DNA of 64,000 nucleotides, taken from RPQJ01 sp963748985 (lineage in GTDB: Bacteria; Pseudomonadota; Gammaproteobacteria; Steroidobacterales; Steroidobacteraceae). Location: the NCBI GenBank assembly GCA_963748985.1, contig CAVVKQ010000020.1:62001-126000 (forward strand), written 5' to 3'. Of this stretch, positions 1 through 7,893 are shown one piece after another. Made by a program: the position numbers and the translations under genes. A model generated the notes under the pieces. The model saw only the letters and a list, made by a program, of their open reading frames with translations. It was not told the DNA's origin and ran no database searches. The stretch's first letter is position 1, and each line of letters opens with the position of its first letter.

Positions 1-73
1 CTGGGAGACCGCGGACCGGTTGCTCCCGGCACCGGCACTGGGCTCGCGCCGGATGGAACTGCCGCGCCGCTGA
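1..73 (+). CDS. C-terminal fragment of an upstream gene
   Basis: An open frame enters from the left edge and ends at TGA 71-73, giving 23 residues that end in MELPRR. It is too short to assign to a family. It is followed 25 bp later by an acyl-CoA synthetase reading frame on the same strand, so it probably belongs to the same operon. Confidence 0.4.
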   Translation, partial: WETADRLLPAPALGSRRMELPRR

Positions 74-98
74 GTGCGTCGCAGCCCGCAGGCACTGC

Positions 99-2162
99 AT
101 GAGTCCAGCCGATCTGCAACGCCTGCTCGTCCCGCGCACCGTCGCGCTGATCGGCTCGGGCACATGGACCGATGCTGTTGCCGCCGGAGCACAGACACTG
201 GGCTTCTCCGGCGAGCTCTGGCGCGTGCACCCGACGCGATCATCGCGACCTGGTGCGCCATACTTCCGCTCGATCGACGAGCTGCCGGAGGCCCCGACAG
301 CGCGTTCATCGCTGCCCCGAACCACGAGGTGCCAGGGATCGCGGCCGCACTCGCGCGGCGCGGCGCAGGCGGCTTCGTCTGCTTCAGCGCCGGGTTCGCG
401 GAAGCCGCCACGCCGCGGGACTGCGGCTCGCCGAGGAACTCGAACAGGGTGCCGGCACGTTGCCGTTCCTCGGCCCGAACTGCTACGGCATGGTCAATTT
501 CTTCGATCGGGTCGCGCTGTGGCCGGACCAGGTCGTTGGCGGCTCGCCGGAGCGCGGGGTGGCACTGATCTCGCAGAGCGGCACGATTGCACTGACGCTG
601 ATGTTCAACGACCGCTCGCTGCCGATCGGCTACCTGCTCACCGTCGGCAACCAGGCGCGCCTCGCCGCCGAAGACCTGATCGACGTGTTGAGCGACGATC
701 CGCGCGTCACGGCCTTCGGCCTGTACCTCGAAGGCATCAAGGACACCGCGAAGTTCGCTCGCGCCGTCGACAAGGCGCGTGCGCGCGGCAAGCCGATCGC
801 GCTGGTCAAGTCCGGCCGCACCGAGACCGCCAGCCGCACGGCGCGCAGTCACACCGGCGCCCTGTCCGGCAGCCGACGCCGTGTTCGACGCCTACTGCGC
901 GCAGGCCGGCATCGCCCGCTGCGAGACGCTGTCGACGCTCTGCGAAACGCTGAAGATCTTCCACGGCGGCGGACCGCTGGCGGGACGCCGCGTGGTCGTC
1001 ATGGGCGCGTCGGGCGGAGACATGGCAATGACCGCGGACGTTGCGCGTCACCTGGCGCTGGAGTTCCCGCCGTTTACCGCCCGCCACGACTGCACGCATG
1101 AACGCCATCGTCGGCGAGCGGGTGACGGTCGCGAATCCGTTCGACATGCACACCTACCTCTGGTTCCAGCACGCCGCACTGCGCCAGTTGTTCGACGAGG
1201 TCTTCCGCAGCGACGTCGACGCGGTCGGCTTCACGCTCGACTGCCCGCCGGCTGCGAGTGCCGACGACTCCGCTTACACTGCCGTGATCGAGCAGTTCGC
1301 CGCCGCGTCGCAGGGCGCCGGCCGCGCGGTGTGTTCATTTCGTCGCTGCCGGAAACGCAGGGCCGCAGCGTGCGCCAACTCTGCCTTCAGCAGCGGCCTG
1401 GTGCCGCTGCAGGGCCAGCGCGAGGCCCTCGAGGCACTGCACCTCGCCGCGGCCGTCGGCGACGCCTGGCGCGACGGCACGCCTCCGCTTCTGTCGCGAC
1501 CGATGCCGCCGACCGGACCGGTGGTGACGTTCGACGAGTCCCGGGGCAAGGCGGCGCTCGCTGCATTCGGCCTGCAGGTGCCACGCTCGCAGGTGGTGAA
1601 CGCGACGCAGGCAGCGGCAGCCGCGGTCGCCATCGGGTTTCCCGTGGCGATCAAGGCGACCGGGGCCGGCCTCGAACACAAGACCGAGTTGGGCGGCGTC
1701 GTGCTCGGCGTGCGCGACGCGGAGCAGGCCGCGACGGCCGGCCTGCAACTCGCCGCACTGTCGGGCGAGGTGCTGGTCGAGCAGATGATCGACGACGGCG
1801 TCGCGGAGATCCTGGTCGGCGTCACGGTCGACGTGCAGTTCGGGCAACTGCTGCTGATCGGATCGGGCGGCGTGCAGGCGGAGCTCTGGGCCGACACCGT
1901 GACGCTGCTGCCGCCGTGGTCGCGCGAGTCGATCGCGGCCGCGCTGCGACGGCTCAAGGTCGCTGCCCTCCTCGACGGCTACCGCGGCCGGCCGGCCGGC
2001 GACGTCGAGGCGCTCGTCGAGGCGGTCCTTGCGATCGGACGCTATGCAACGGCGAACCGTGCGACGCTGCTCGAACTCGACGTCAATCCCATCATCGTCC
2101 GACCGCGTGGCGCGGGCGCCATCGCCGTCGACGTGCTGATCCGCAAGGCAGAGGAATCCTGA
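99..2162 (+). pseudogene. Acyl-CoA synthetase (NDP-forming), multiply frameshifted
   Basis: Homology to the ADP/NDP-forming acyl-CoA synthetase family (fused alpha and beta chains) runs the whole length but changes frame about six times, near 285, 415, 870, 1078, 1335 and 1385. The N-terminal CoA-binding Rossmann part begins MSPADLQRLLVPRTVALIGS. The middle holds FLGPNCYGMVNFF and SQSGTIALT, and SHTGALSG carries the histidine that is phosphorylated in this family. From about 1385 one clean frame encodes the ATP-grasp domain (GFPVAIKATGAGLEHKTE, ELDVNPIIVRPRG). No substitution-type stop is evident; all damage is indels. It ends TGA 2160-2162, one base before the hydratase ATG. The enzyme would make or split an acyl-CoA, here plausibly of a carnitine/betaine-type acid. 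It is either a decayed gene or poor local sequence. Confidence 0.8.
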
Positions 2163-2163
2163 C

Positions 2164-2988
2164 ATGCAAGAAGGAATCTTGACCGAACGCAACGGCGCGG
2201 TCCTCGAAGTCACGATCGACCGGCCGAAGGCGAACGCGATCGATCTTGCTGCAAGCCGCCGCCTGAATGATGTCTTCACGCAGTTCCGCGACGACACAGG
2301 CCTGCGCGTGGCGATCATTACGGGCGCGGGCGATCGCTTCTTCTCGCCAGGCTGGGACCTGAAGGCAGCGGCCGGCGGCGAAGAATCGGACTCGGACTGG
2401 GGCGCAGGCGGGTTCGGCGGCCTCAACTACCCGCGCAACCTGAACAAGCCGATCGTCGCGGCGGTCAACGGCATCGCCTGCGGCGGCGGCTTCGAGATCG
2501 TGCTCGGCACCGACATCATCGTCATGGAGGAGCACGCGCGCTTCGCGCTGCCCGAGATCAACGTGGCGGTGCTGGCGGACGCCGGCACGATCAAGCTGCG
2601 GCGGCGCATCCCCTACCACGTCGCGGTCGAGTTCCTGATGACCGGTCGCTGGATGGACGCGACCGAGGCAAAGCACTGGGGCCTCGCCAACCACGTCGTT
2701 CCCAGGGGCCAGGCCCTGGCCAAGGCGCGTGAAATCGCGCGGCAGCTGGCGGACGGGCCACCGTTGTTGTTCCCCGCCATCAAGCAGCTGCTGCGGCACA
2801 CGGAAATGGTGCCCGAGCACGAAGCGTTCGAACTGCACGACTCGCTGCATCGCGACACTGGCTGCATTCGGTCTGCAGGTGCCGCGTTCGCAGGTGGTGC
2901 CCGCACCGCAGGCGGCGGCGGCGGCGGCGGCCATCGGCTTTCCCGTGGCGATCAAGGCGACCGGCGCCGGGCTCGAACACAAGACTGA
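2164..2988 (+). pseudogene. Enoyl-CoA hydratase/CaiD-like, copy 1, C-terminally truncated by the duplication junction
   Basis: This is a crotonase-family protein like the intact copy at 3465. It matches that copy up to about base 2849 (residue 229), with the oxyanion-hole segment ACGGGFEIVLGTD and the segment FALPEINVAVLADAG. After the junction the frame runs into out-of-frame synthetase sequence, so the last 45 or so residues are unrelated and the family C-terminus (EKR-x-P-x-W-x-GR) is missing. Spacing to the upstream synthetase stop is 1 bp, identical to copy 2. It may be non-functional or an assembly product. Confidence 0.75.
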
Positions 2989-3463
2989 AATCGGTGGCGT
3001 CCAGCTCGGTGTGCGCAACGCGGAGCAAGCCGCGGCAGCAGGTACGAGGCTCGCGGCACTGTCGGACGAGGTGCTGGTCGAGCAGCTGATCGACGACGGC
3101 ATCGCCGAAATCCTGGTCGGAATCACGGTCGACGAGCAGTTCGGGCAGGTGCTGCTGATCGGTTCGGGCGGCGTGCAGGCGGAACTCTGGCAGGACACCG
3201 TGACGCTGTTGCCGCCGTGGTCGCGCGAATCCATCGCAACGGCCTTGCGGCGGCTCAAGGTGTCCGCACTGCTCGACGGGTATCGTGGACAGCGGGCGGG
3301 CGATGTCGAGGCGCTGATCGACGCGATCCTGGCGATCGGACGCTTTGCGGCTGCGCACCGTGACACGCTCGTGGAACTCGACGTCAATCCCATCATCGTT
3401 CGACCGCGTGGCGCGGGCGCCATCGCCGTCGACGTGCTGATTCGCAAGGCAGAGGAGCCCTGA
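2850..3463 (+). pseudogene. Acyl-CoA synthetase ATP-grasp domain fragment, copy 2
   Basis: Beginning at about 2850 in a frame different from the preceding hydratase, the sequence encodes only the C-terminal ATP-grasp domain of the synthetase (LAAFGLQVPRSQVV through DVLIRKAEEP). It closely parallels residues encoded at 1549-2162. No start codon or N-terminal CoA-binding half is present, so it is a headless fragment in this arrangement. Its substitutions relative to copy 1 are largely synonymous, implying it evolved as part of a functional gene until recently. It stops at 3461-3463, one base before the ATG of the intact hydratase. Confidence 0.75.
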
Positions 3464-3464
3464 G

Positions 3465-4241
3465 ATGCAAGACGGAATTCTGACCGAACGCAACGGCGCG
3501 GTCCTCGAGGTCACGATCGACCGGCCGAAAGCGAACGCGATCGACCTGGCCGCGAGCCGCCGTCTGAACGACGTCTTCACGCAGTTCCGCGACGACGCGA
3601 GCCTGCGCGTGGCGATCATTACGGGCGCGGGCGATCGCTTCTTCTCGCCGGGCTGGGACCTGAAGGCGGCGGCCGGCGGTGAGGAGTCGGACTCGGACTG
3701 GGGCGCAGGAGGGTTCGGCGGACTGAACTACCCGCGCAACCTGAACAAGCCGATCGTCGCCGCAGTCAACGGCATTGCCTGCGGTGGCGGCTTCGAGATC
3801 GTGCTCGGCACCGACATCATCGTGATGGAAGAGCATGCGCGCTTCGCGCTGCCCGAGATCAACGTGGCCGTGCTGGCCGACGCCGGCACAATCAAGCTGC
3901 GACGGCGCATTCCCTACCACGTCGCGGTCGAGTTCCTGATGACCGGACGCTGGATGGACGCGGCCGAGGCGAAGCACTGGGGTCTCGCCAACCACGTCGT
4001 GCCGAAAGGCCAGGGGCTGGCCAAGGCGCGCGAGATCGCGCAGCAACTGGCGGAGGGACCGCCGCTGCTGTTCCCGGCCATCAAGCAGCTGCTGCGGCAC
4101 ACGGAAATGGTGCCCGAGCACGAAGCCTTCGAGCTGCACGACTCGCTGCACCTCGTGCAGCAAGTCGTCCGTTCCGAGGACCTGAAAGAAGGCACGCGGG
4201 CCTTCACCGAGAAGCGCACGCCGCGCTGGACGGGTCGTTAA
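3465..4241 (+). CDS. Enoyl-CoA hydratase/isomerase family protein, CaiD-like
   Basis: A 258-residue crotonase-fold protein, normal length for the family. It shows the N-terminal strand segment VTIDRPKANAID, oxyanion-hole loops around FFSPGWDLKAA and ACGGGFEIVLG, and FALPEINVAVLADAG. The C-terminus (SEDLKEGTRAF-x-EKR-x-PRW-x-GR) resembles carnitinyl-CoA dehydratase CaiD. It would hydrate or dehydrate a CoA thioester in the cytoplasm. The start is 1 bp after the synthetase-fragment stop. The nearby carnitine dehydrogenase fusion and CaiA-like acyl-CoA dehydrogenase support a role with a carnitine- or betaine-type acyl-CoA, but the exact substrate is not shown. It is the complete member of the duplicated pair. 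Confidence 0.85.
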   Translation: MQDGILTERNGAVLEVTIDRPKANAIDLAASRRLNDVFTQFRDDASLRVAIITGAGDRFFSPGWDLKAAAGGEESDSDWGAGGFGGLNYPRNLNKPIVAAVNGIACGGGFEIVLGTDIIVMEEHARFALPEINVAVLADAGTIKLRRRIPYHVAVEFLMTGRWMDAAEAKHWGLANHVVPKGQGLAKAREIAQQLAEGPPLLFPAIKQLLRHTEMVPEHEAFELHDSLHLVQQVVRSEDLKEGTRAFTEKRTPRWTGR

Positions 4242-4284
4242 TCGTCGGCCTTTTGTATGAATCGCCAGTTCCGGTAGCAATACG

Positions 4285-4563
4285 ATGTTGTTGATCGGCA
4301 TGTTCGATTCGCCCTACGTACGTCGCGTCGCGGTCAGCCTCATGCATCTCGAGATTCCGTTCGATCACGCGAACTGGTCGGTCGGCGCCGGCGAGAAAGC
4401 AAGAGATCAACTCTACGTACGCATGGTGCGACCGCCCGGGAGGTTTCGCGAGCCATGGGTTGCGCGATGCCGCGAACAAATGCACGGGGCACCAGGACTG
4501 CTGGAGGCCGAGTGCCGCGCACGCGGATCGGCGGCGTGGTTCGCGGCTGCGATGAAGTCGTAG
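4285..4563 (+). pseudogene. Glutathione S-transferase, internally deleted remnant
   Basis: The first 35 or so residues (MLLIGMFDSPYVRRVAVSLM) are a typical GST thioredoxin-fold N-terminus, with the SPYVRR segment where the glutathione-activating residue lies. After about 4390 the similarity stops and the frame ends at 92 residues, against about 200 for the family. The rest of the N-domain and most of the helical C-domain are missing. It lies 43 bp after the hydratase stop. A deletion or sequence error between the two parts is likely. Confidence 0.6.
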
Positions 4564-4586
4564 CCGCGGGCAGGGAGAAGGGCAAC

Positions 4587-5006
4587 GTGCAGACGGTTTT
4601 CAACGTGCAGACGCCGGGAGTGGGACTGCACGAGTTCACGGCAGAAGTGGCACGATTCGTCCGCGACAGCGGCGTACGCGAAGGAATGCTGACACTGTTT
4701 GTGCAACACACCTCGTGCTCGCTGCTGGTGCAGGAGAACGCCGATTCGGACGTGGTGCGTGACCTGCAGGAATTCTTTCGCCGGCTGGTGCCCGCCGCCG
4801 ACGATCCGTCGATGCGCTGGCTCGCTCACACCAATGAAGGCCCCGACGACATGCCGGCGCACATCAAGGCCGCGCTGACTCCGGTATCGTTGTCGATACC
4901 CGTGATGGACGGTCGACCCGCGCTCGGGACCTGGCAGGGTATCTTTCTATTCGAGCACCGTGAAGGGGGTCGGACGCGGCGGGTGGTGGCTCGGCTGAGT
5001 ACGTAG
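4587..5006 (+). CDS. yjbQ: YjbQ/UPF0047 family protein
   Basis: I chose GTG 4587 because GGGAG lies about 9 bases upstream and it gives 139 residues, the normal family length; an ATG at 4455 would add 44 residues that overlap the GST remnant. Family signatures are FVQHTSCSLLVQENAD near the centre and WLAHTNEGPDDMPAHIK followed by MDGRPALGTWQGIFLFEHR near the end. This small cytoplasmic family has been reported to have secondary thiamine-phosphate synthase activity; its physiological role is unclear. It has no obvious functional tie to its neighbours. Confidence 0.88.
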   Translation: MQTVFNVQTPGVGLHEFTAEVARFVRDSGVREGMLTLFVQHTSCSLLVQENADSDVVRDLQEFFRRLVPAADDPSMRWLAHTNEGPDDMPAHIKAALTPVSLSIPVMDGRPALGTWQGIFLFEHREGGRTRRVVARLST

Positions 5007-5190
5007 ATGACAGTCACGAAGCGGACGGTCGTGTAGGCGCACAATCGCCCAGAAGCGGTCCTTGGGCATCAAGCCCGGATTGCTAGCCCAACTGGGCCGC
5101 GTGTCCGGCAGTGCGACGTGCGCGAGCCTGCCCAAATAGAAGACTACAACGACCTCGGGGAGTTGAACCGATACGCATGTTGTTCAATTC

Positions 5191-5283
5191 ATGGTCATGC
5201 GACAAAAACTGGAGACGCGCCTAGATCTCGAATCAGGCTTGATCATCGAGGAGGTAGGAAATCGACCGAAGCGAATAGAGTAG
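5191..5283 (+). CDS. Possible 30-residue leader ORF in the cassette
   Basis: ATG 5191 opens a 30-codon frame (MVMRQKLETRLDLESG and onward) ending at TAG 5281-5283, 47 bp before the cassette membrane gene. Its codon use matches the AT-richer cassette. There is no convincing ribosome-binding site and no family match, so it may be chance. Confidence 0.2.
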   Translation: MVMRQKLETRLDLESGLIIEEVGNRPKRIE

Positions 5284-5330
5284 TCATGGTGGCCTCCTGT
5301 TTAATACGCGCCATTAAATCGAGAGCCGAG

Positions 5331-5747
5331 ATGACCACACGACCTGCAATGCAGACGAGCAGCCTTTTATTAGTCCGGCGTTTGATCATCTTTGCTCTCT
5401 CCGGACTGCTGATTTTCTACCACAGCCTCACGCTTTACGAAATGTATGTAGGCACCAGCAACACTACGCATACGCTCTTCGATAATGTGCAGTCGGTCTT
5501 TCGTGTGCTTATCACCATGAGTCTACTGCTCGTTGTCTTTGGCGTGCGCTGGGCATTGTGGGGCATGTGGTTCAGTATCAGCGGGCTTGTGGCAACGCAT
5601 TATTGGGCGCATTTCGGGCATTTGCCCGTCGATTTTACCGAAGGTAGGCACCCGCTCTCCTACCTCAAGGGATTCATTTTTCCAACAATCATTACCTTGG
5701 CGTTCCACTCTTCAAGCCGGAACGGCAAATCAATTGAAGACGCATAA
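5331..5747 (+). CDS. Cassette-borne integral membrane protein, unknown function
   Basis: A 138-residue protein from ATG 5331. An in-frame ATG at 5118 would add 71 residues from the cassette leader and lies outside the cassette boundary, so it is disfavoured. Four hydrophobic segments are visible: about 14-30 (LIIFALSGLLIFYHSL), 55-70 (VLITMSLLLVVFGV), 72-92, and 110-125 (FIFPTIITLAFHS). No catalytic motif was recognised. The stop codon overlaps the left end of the attC site, the usual cassette arrangement. The low GC content relative to all neighbours indicates transfer. Confidence 0.7.
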   Translation: MTTRPAMQTSSLLLVRRLIIFALSGLLIFYHSLTLYEMYVGTSNTTHTLFDNVQSVFRVLITMSLLLVVFGVRWALWGMWFSISGLVATHYWAHFGHLPVDFTEGRHPLSYLKGFIFPTIITLAFHSSSRNGKSIEDA

Positions 5748-5801
5748 CAGTTCATTCAAGCCGACGCCGCTTCGCGGCGCGGGTTAATTCAGACGTTAAA
5801 C
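5742..5801 (+). other. attC recombination site of an integron cassette
   Basis: The left core GCATAAC (5742-5748) and right core GTTAAAC (5795-5801) bracket an imperfect palindrome. The arm TTCATTCAAGCCGACGCCGC pairs with GCGGCGCGGGTTAATTCAGA across a TTCG loop at about 5770-5773. The small mismatches and an extra base between the arms are typical of folded attC sites, as is the TTCAAGCCGA core. Confidence 0.75.
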
Positions 5802-5931
5802 GTCCGCTTTGTAGCGCGACAAACTTCTGCAGAGGGTCGATCTTTCCCCGTACGCCGTCCGCTTTCGGGACCGCGTCGGCAAGCTCCCCGACACGCATTG
5901 GTGACAGGCCAGGTTACCCGTCGCGTCCTGT

Positions 5932-5946
5932 TTGACTGACCGTCAA
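5932..5946. promoter_or_regulatory. Inverted repeat resembling a TetR-type operator
   Basis: TTGAC-TGACC-GTCAA is a perfect 5-bp inverted repeat with a 5-bp spacer. It lies 41 bp beyond the stop of the acyl-CoA dehydrogenase gene, so there is no adjacent start codon for it to control. It may be a leftover from a gene displaced by the cassette insertion. Confidence 0.25.
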
Positions 5947-5986
5947 TCAGCTAACGCGGAGACGTACCTCGTCGCGCTCTTCGGGA

Positions 5987-7150
5987 TCAGCCGCCGAGCG
6001 GCCGCAGCAGCGCACGCGAAATGATGTGGCGCTGCACTTCGCTGGTGCCGTCCCAGATGCGCTCGATGCGCGCGTCGCGCCAGATGCGCTCGAGCGGCAG
6101 CTCGGTCATCAGCCCCATGCCACCGTGGATCTGCAGCGCCTCGTCGGCAACCATGGCCAGCATCTCGGTCGCCTTCAGCTTGGCGATCGCCATGTCCATG
6201 TCGGTCGCGGTGCCCTGGTCGCGCTTCCACGCGGCCTCCAGCACCAGCAGCTCGGCAGCCCGCAACTCGACGGCCATGTCGGCCAGCTTGAAGCTCACGC
6301 CCTGGAAGCGGCCGATCGGCTGGCCGAACTGCACTCGGTCCACTGCCCACTGCTTCGCCAGGTCGAGCGCCCGCTCGGCACGGCCGAGACAGGTCGCCGC
6401 CACCTGCAGGCGCGTCGCGCCGAGCCAGGTGTTGGCGACTTCGAAACCCTGGTGCACTTCGCCGAGCACCGCGGAGCGCGGCACGCGGCAGTCGTCGAAC
6501 TCGAGGATGCAGTTGTTGTAGCCGCGGTGCGAGACGTTGCGGTAGCCCTCGCGCACGGTGAAACCCGGATGCCCCATGTCGACGAGGAACGCCGTCAAGG
6601 TGGCGCGGGCGCCTCGTGCGTCCTGCGTCGTGCCAGTCGCCGCGAACAGGATGACGAAGTCGGCGTGGTCGGCGTGGCTGATGAAATGCTTGGTGCCATT
6701 GATGACGAAGTCCCCGCCCTGCTCGACCGCAGTCGTGCGGATGGCACGCAAGTCGGAACCGGCACCCGGCTCGGTCATCGCGAGACAGTCGACCCGCTCG
6801 CCGCGTACGGATGGCAGCAGGTAGCGCTCGCGCTGTTCACCCTCGCACGCGAGCAGGATGTTGGATGGACGACCCACGCAGTTGTAGTGCAAGGCGTAGC
6901 TCGTGCGACCCAGTTCCTTTTCGTACAGCGTCCACGTGACCGTATCGAGCCCGCCGCCGCCGACGTCGACCGGCATGTTGGCCGCGTACAGCCCGGCTGC
7001 GATGGCCTTCGCCTTGAGTTCGCGCTGCAGTTCGTCGCGCAGGACGCCCGTGCGCTCGACCTCCGCTTCGTGCGGGTACAACTCCCGCTCCACGAACGCG
7101 CGCGTCGAATCGATGACCAGCCGTTGTTCGTCGGAGAGACTGAAGTCCAT
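5987..7150 (-). CDS. Acyl-CoA dehydrogenase, CaiA-like
   Basis: A 387-residue flavoprotein of normal ACAD length. The N-terminal helical domain starts MDFSLSDEQRLVIDSTR. The FAD/substrate loop CLAMTEPGAGSDL lies near residues 125-137. The C-terminal domain has QIHGGMGLMTELPLERIWRD and ERIWDGTSEVQRH. The glutamate that serves as catalytic base in YEGT-type ACADs is an aspartate here (WDGT), so the base may be elsewhere or the substrate unusual. It would oxidise an acyl-CoA or, like CaiA, act on a betainyl-type CoA. It is the last gene of the minus-strand run dehydrogenase/thioesterase, TetR, acyl-CoA dehydrogenase. Confidence 0.88.
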   Translation of the reverse strand: MDFSLSDEQRLVIDSTRAFVERELYPHEAEVERTGVLRDELQRELKAKAIAAGLYAANMPVDVGGGGLDTVTWTLYEKELGRTSYALHYNCVGRPSNILLACEGEQRERYLLPSVRGERVDCLAMTEPGAGSDLRAIRTTAVEQGGDFVINGTKHFISHADHADFVILFAATGTTQDARGARATLTAFLVDMGHPGFTVREGYRNVSHRGYNNCILEFDDCRVPRSAVLGEVHQGFEVANTWLGATRLQVAATCLGRAERALDLAKQWAVDRVQFGQPIGRFQGVSFKLADMAVELRAAELLVLEAAWKRDQGTATDMDMAIAKLKATEMLAMVADEALQIHGGMGLMTELPLERIWRDARIERIWDGTSEVQRHIISRALLRPLGG

Positions 7151-7165
7151 GGGTGTTGCCGCTGC

Positions 7166-7887
7166 CTAGCGTGGCTTGGTGGAAGGTCGGTTCGAAGTTC
7201 GAGTCGACGTGCGCTCGAGGCTCGGGACACCGGCTGTGCAGCCCGGCGCTGCGTGGCGCGCGACGGCGCGGACCGCCGGCGTCGCCCGCGGTCGGCGTTG
7301 GCCGCCCAGCGCCGCAGCATCTGCAACTGCAGGTCCAGTTGCTCCACTTGCCGCGCGGCGGGCCAGTCGGCGGGACTCGTTACGGCGCTCGCCGTCAGCC
7401 CGTTGATGAACGTCATGATCGAGAGCAATACCTGCGCCCGCAACGCCGGCGGCCAGTGCGCGGACTGCGGCCAGTGCGTGGCGAGGCACTTGCGGAACAG
7501 CTTCGCGTACTCGCGGTGCACCCAGGCATTGAGCCGCCTCGCGTCGCTGTCGGTCGAGACCTGGCCCCAGAATGCCGTCCAGAACGCGCACTCCTGGAAA
7601 CGCGATTCGTCAATCGGCAGCGCCTCGGTCAGGACGGCGAGCAGGTCCGGCCCCTGGCTGCCGGCCTCGTTCAAGCGCGCTTCGATGCGCAGCAGGCTGA
7701 GCCGCAGCGCGGCCAGCAGGATGTCCTGCTTCGACGAGAAATAGTGGGGCAGCATGCCCGTGGTGTAGCCGGCGGCACGCGCGATGCGCACCACGGTGGC
7801 CTGCTCGAAGCCGTGGTTCGCCACGACGATGCAGGCGGCATGGGCGATCTGCTCGCGGCGCTCGTCATGGTCCACGGCCTTGGGCAT
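7166..7887 (-). CDS. TetR family regulator, BetI-like, 3' end uncertain
   Basis: The helix-turn-helix region (residues about 12-56, TVVRIARAAGYTTGMLPHYF) is followed by a ligand domain with the ECAFWTAFWGQV segment seen in BetI-like regulators. The protein looks complete by about residue 200 (near base 7287), but the same frame stays open to 6775 across the acyl-CoA dehydrogenase start. A one-base shift near 7290 would instead end it at TAG 7166. The start (7887) is 6 bp after the dehydrogenase/thioesterase gene, so they are co-transcribed. It probably represses its own operon in response to a quaternary amine or its CoA derivative. Confidence 0.75.
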
Positions 7888-7893
7888 GGCTCG

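Larger units (their letters stand above)
1549..4150 (+). repeat. Diverged direct tandem duplication, period 1301 bp
   Basis: Copy 1 spans about 1549-2849 and copy 2 about 2850-4150. Each contains the acyl-CoA synthetase ATP-grasp region followed by the hydratase start (ATG 2164 and ATG 3465, exactly 1301 bp apart). The copies differ mostly at third codon positions while the proteins stay nearly identical. The junction near 2850 joins the C-terminal part of hydratase copy 1 to the middle of a synthetase. The sequence GCTGCAT occurs on both sides of it (2844-2850 and 2861-2867). Confidence 0.85.
5163..5795 (+). mobile_element. Solitary integron-type gene cassette
   Basis: The segment is bounded by GTTGAAC (5162-5168) and GTTAAAC (5795-5801), both fitting the integron core site GTTRRRY, and ends in an attC-like hairpin. 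It is visibly AT-richer than the flanking genes and carries a single membrane-protein gene oriented toward attC, as in cassettes. No integrase gene and no second attC are visible in the window, so it looks like a single cassette inserted at a secondary site or a relic of an array. Confidence 0.65.
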
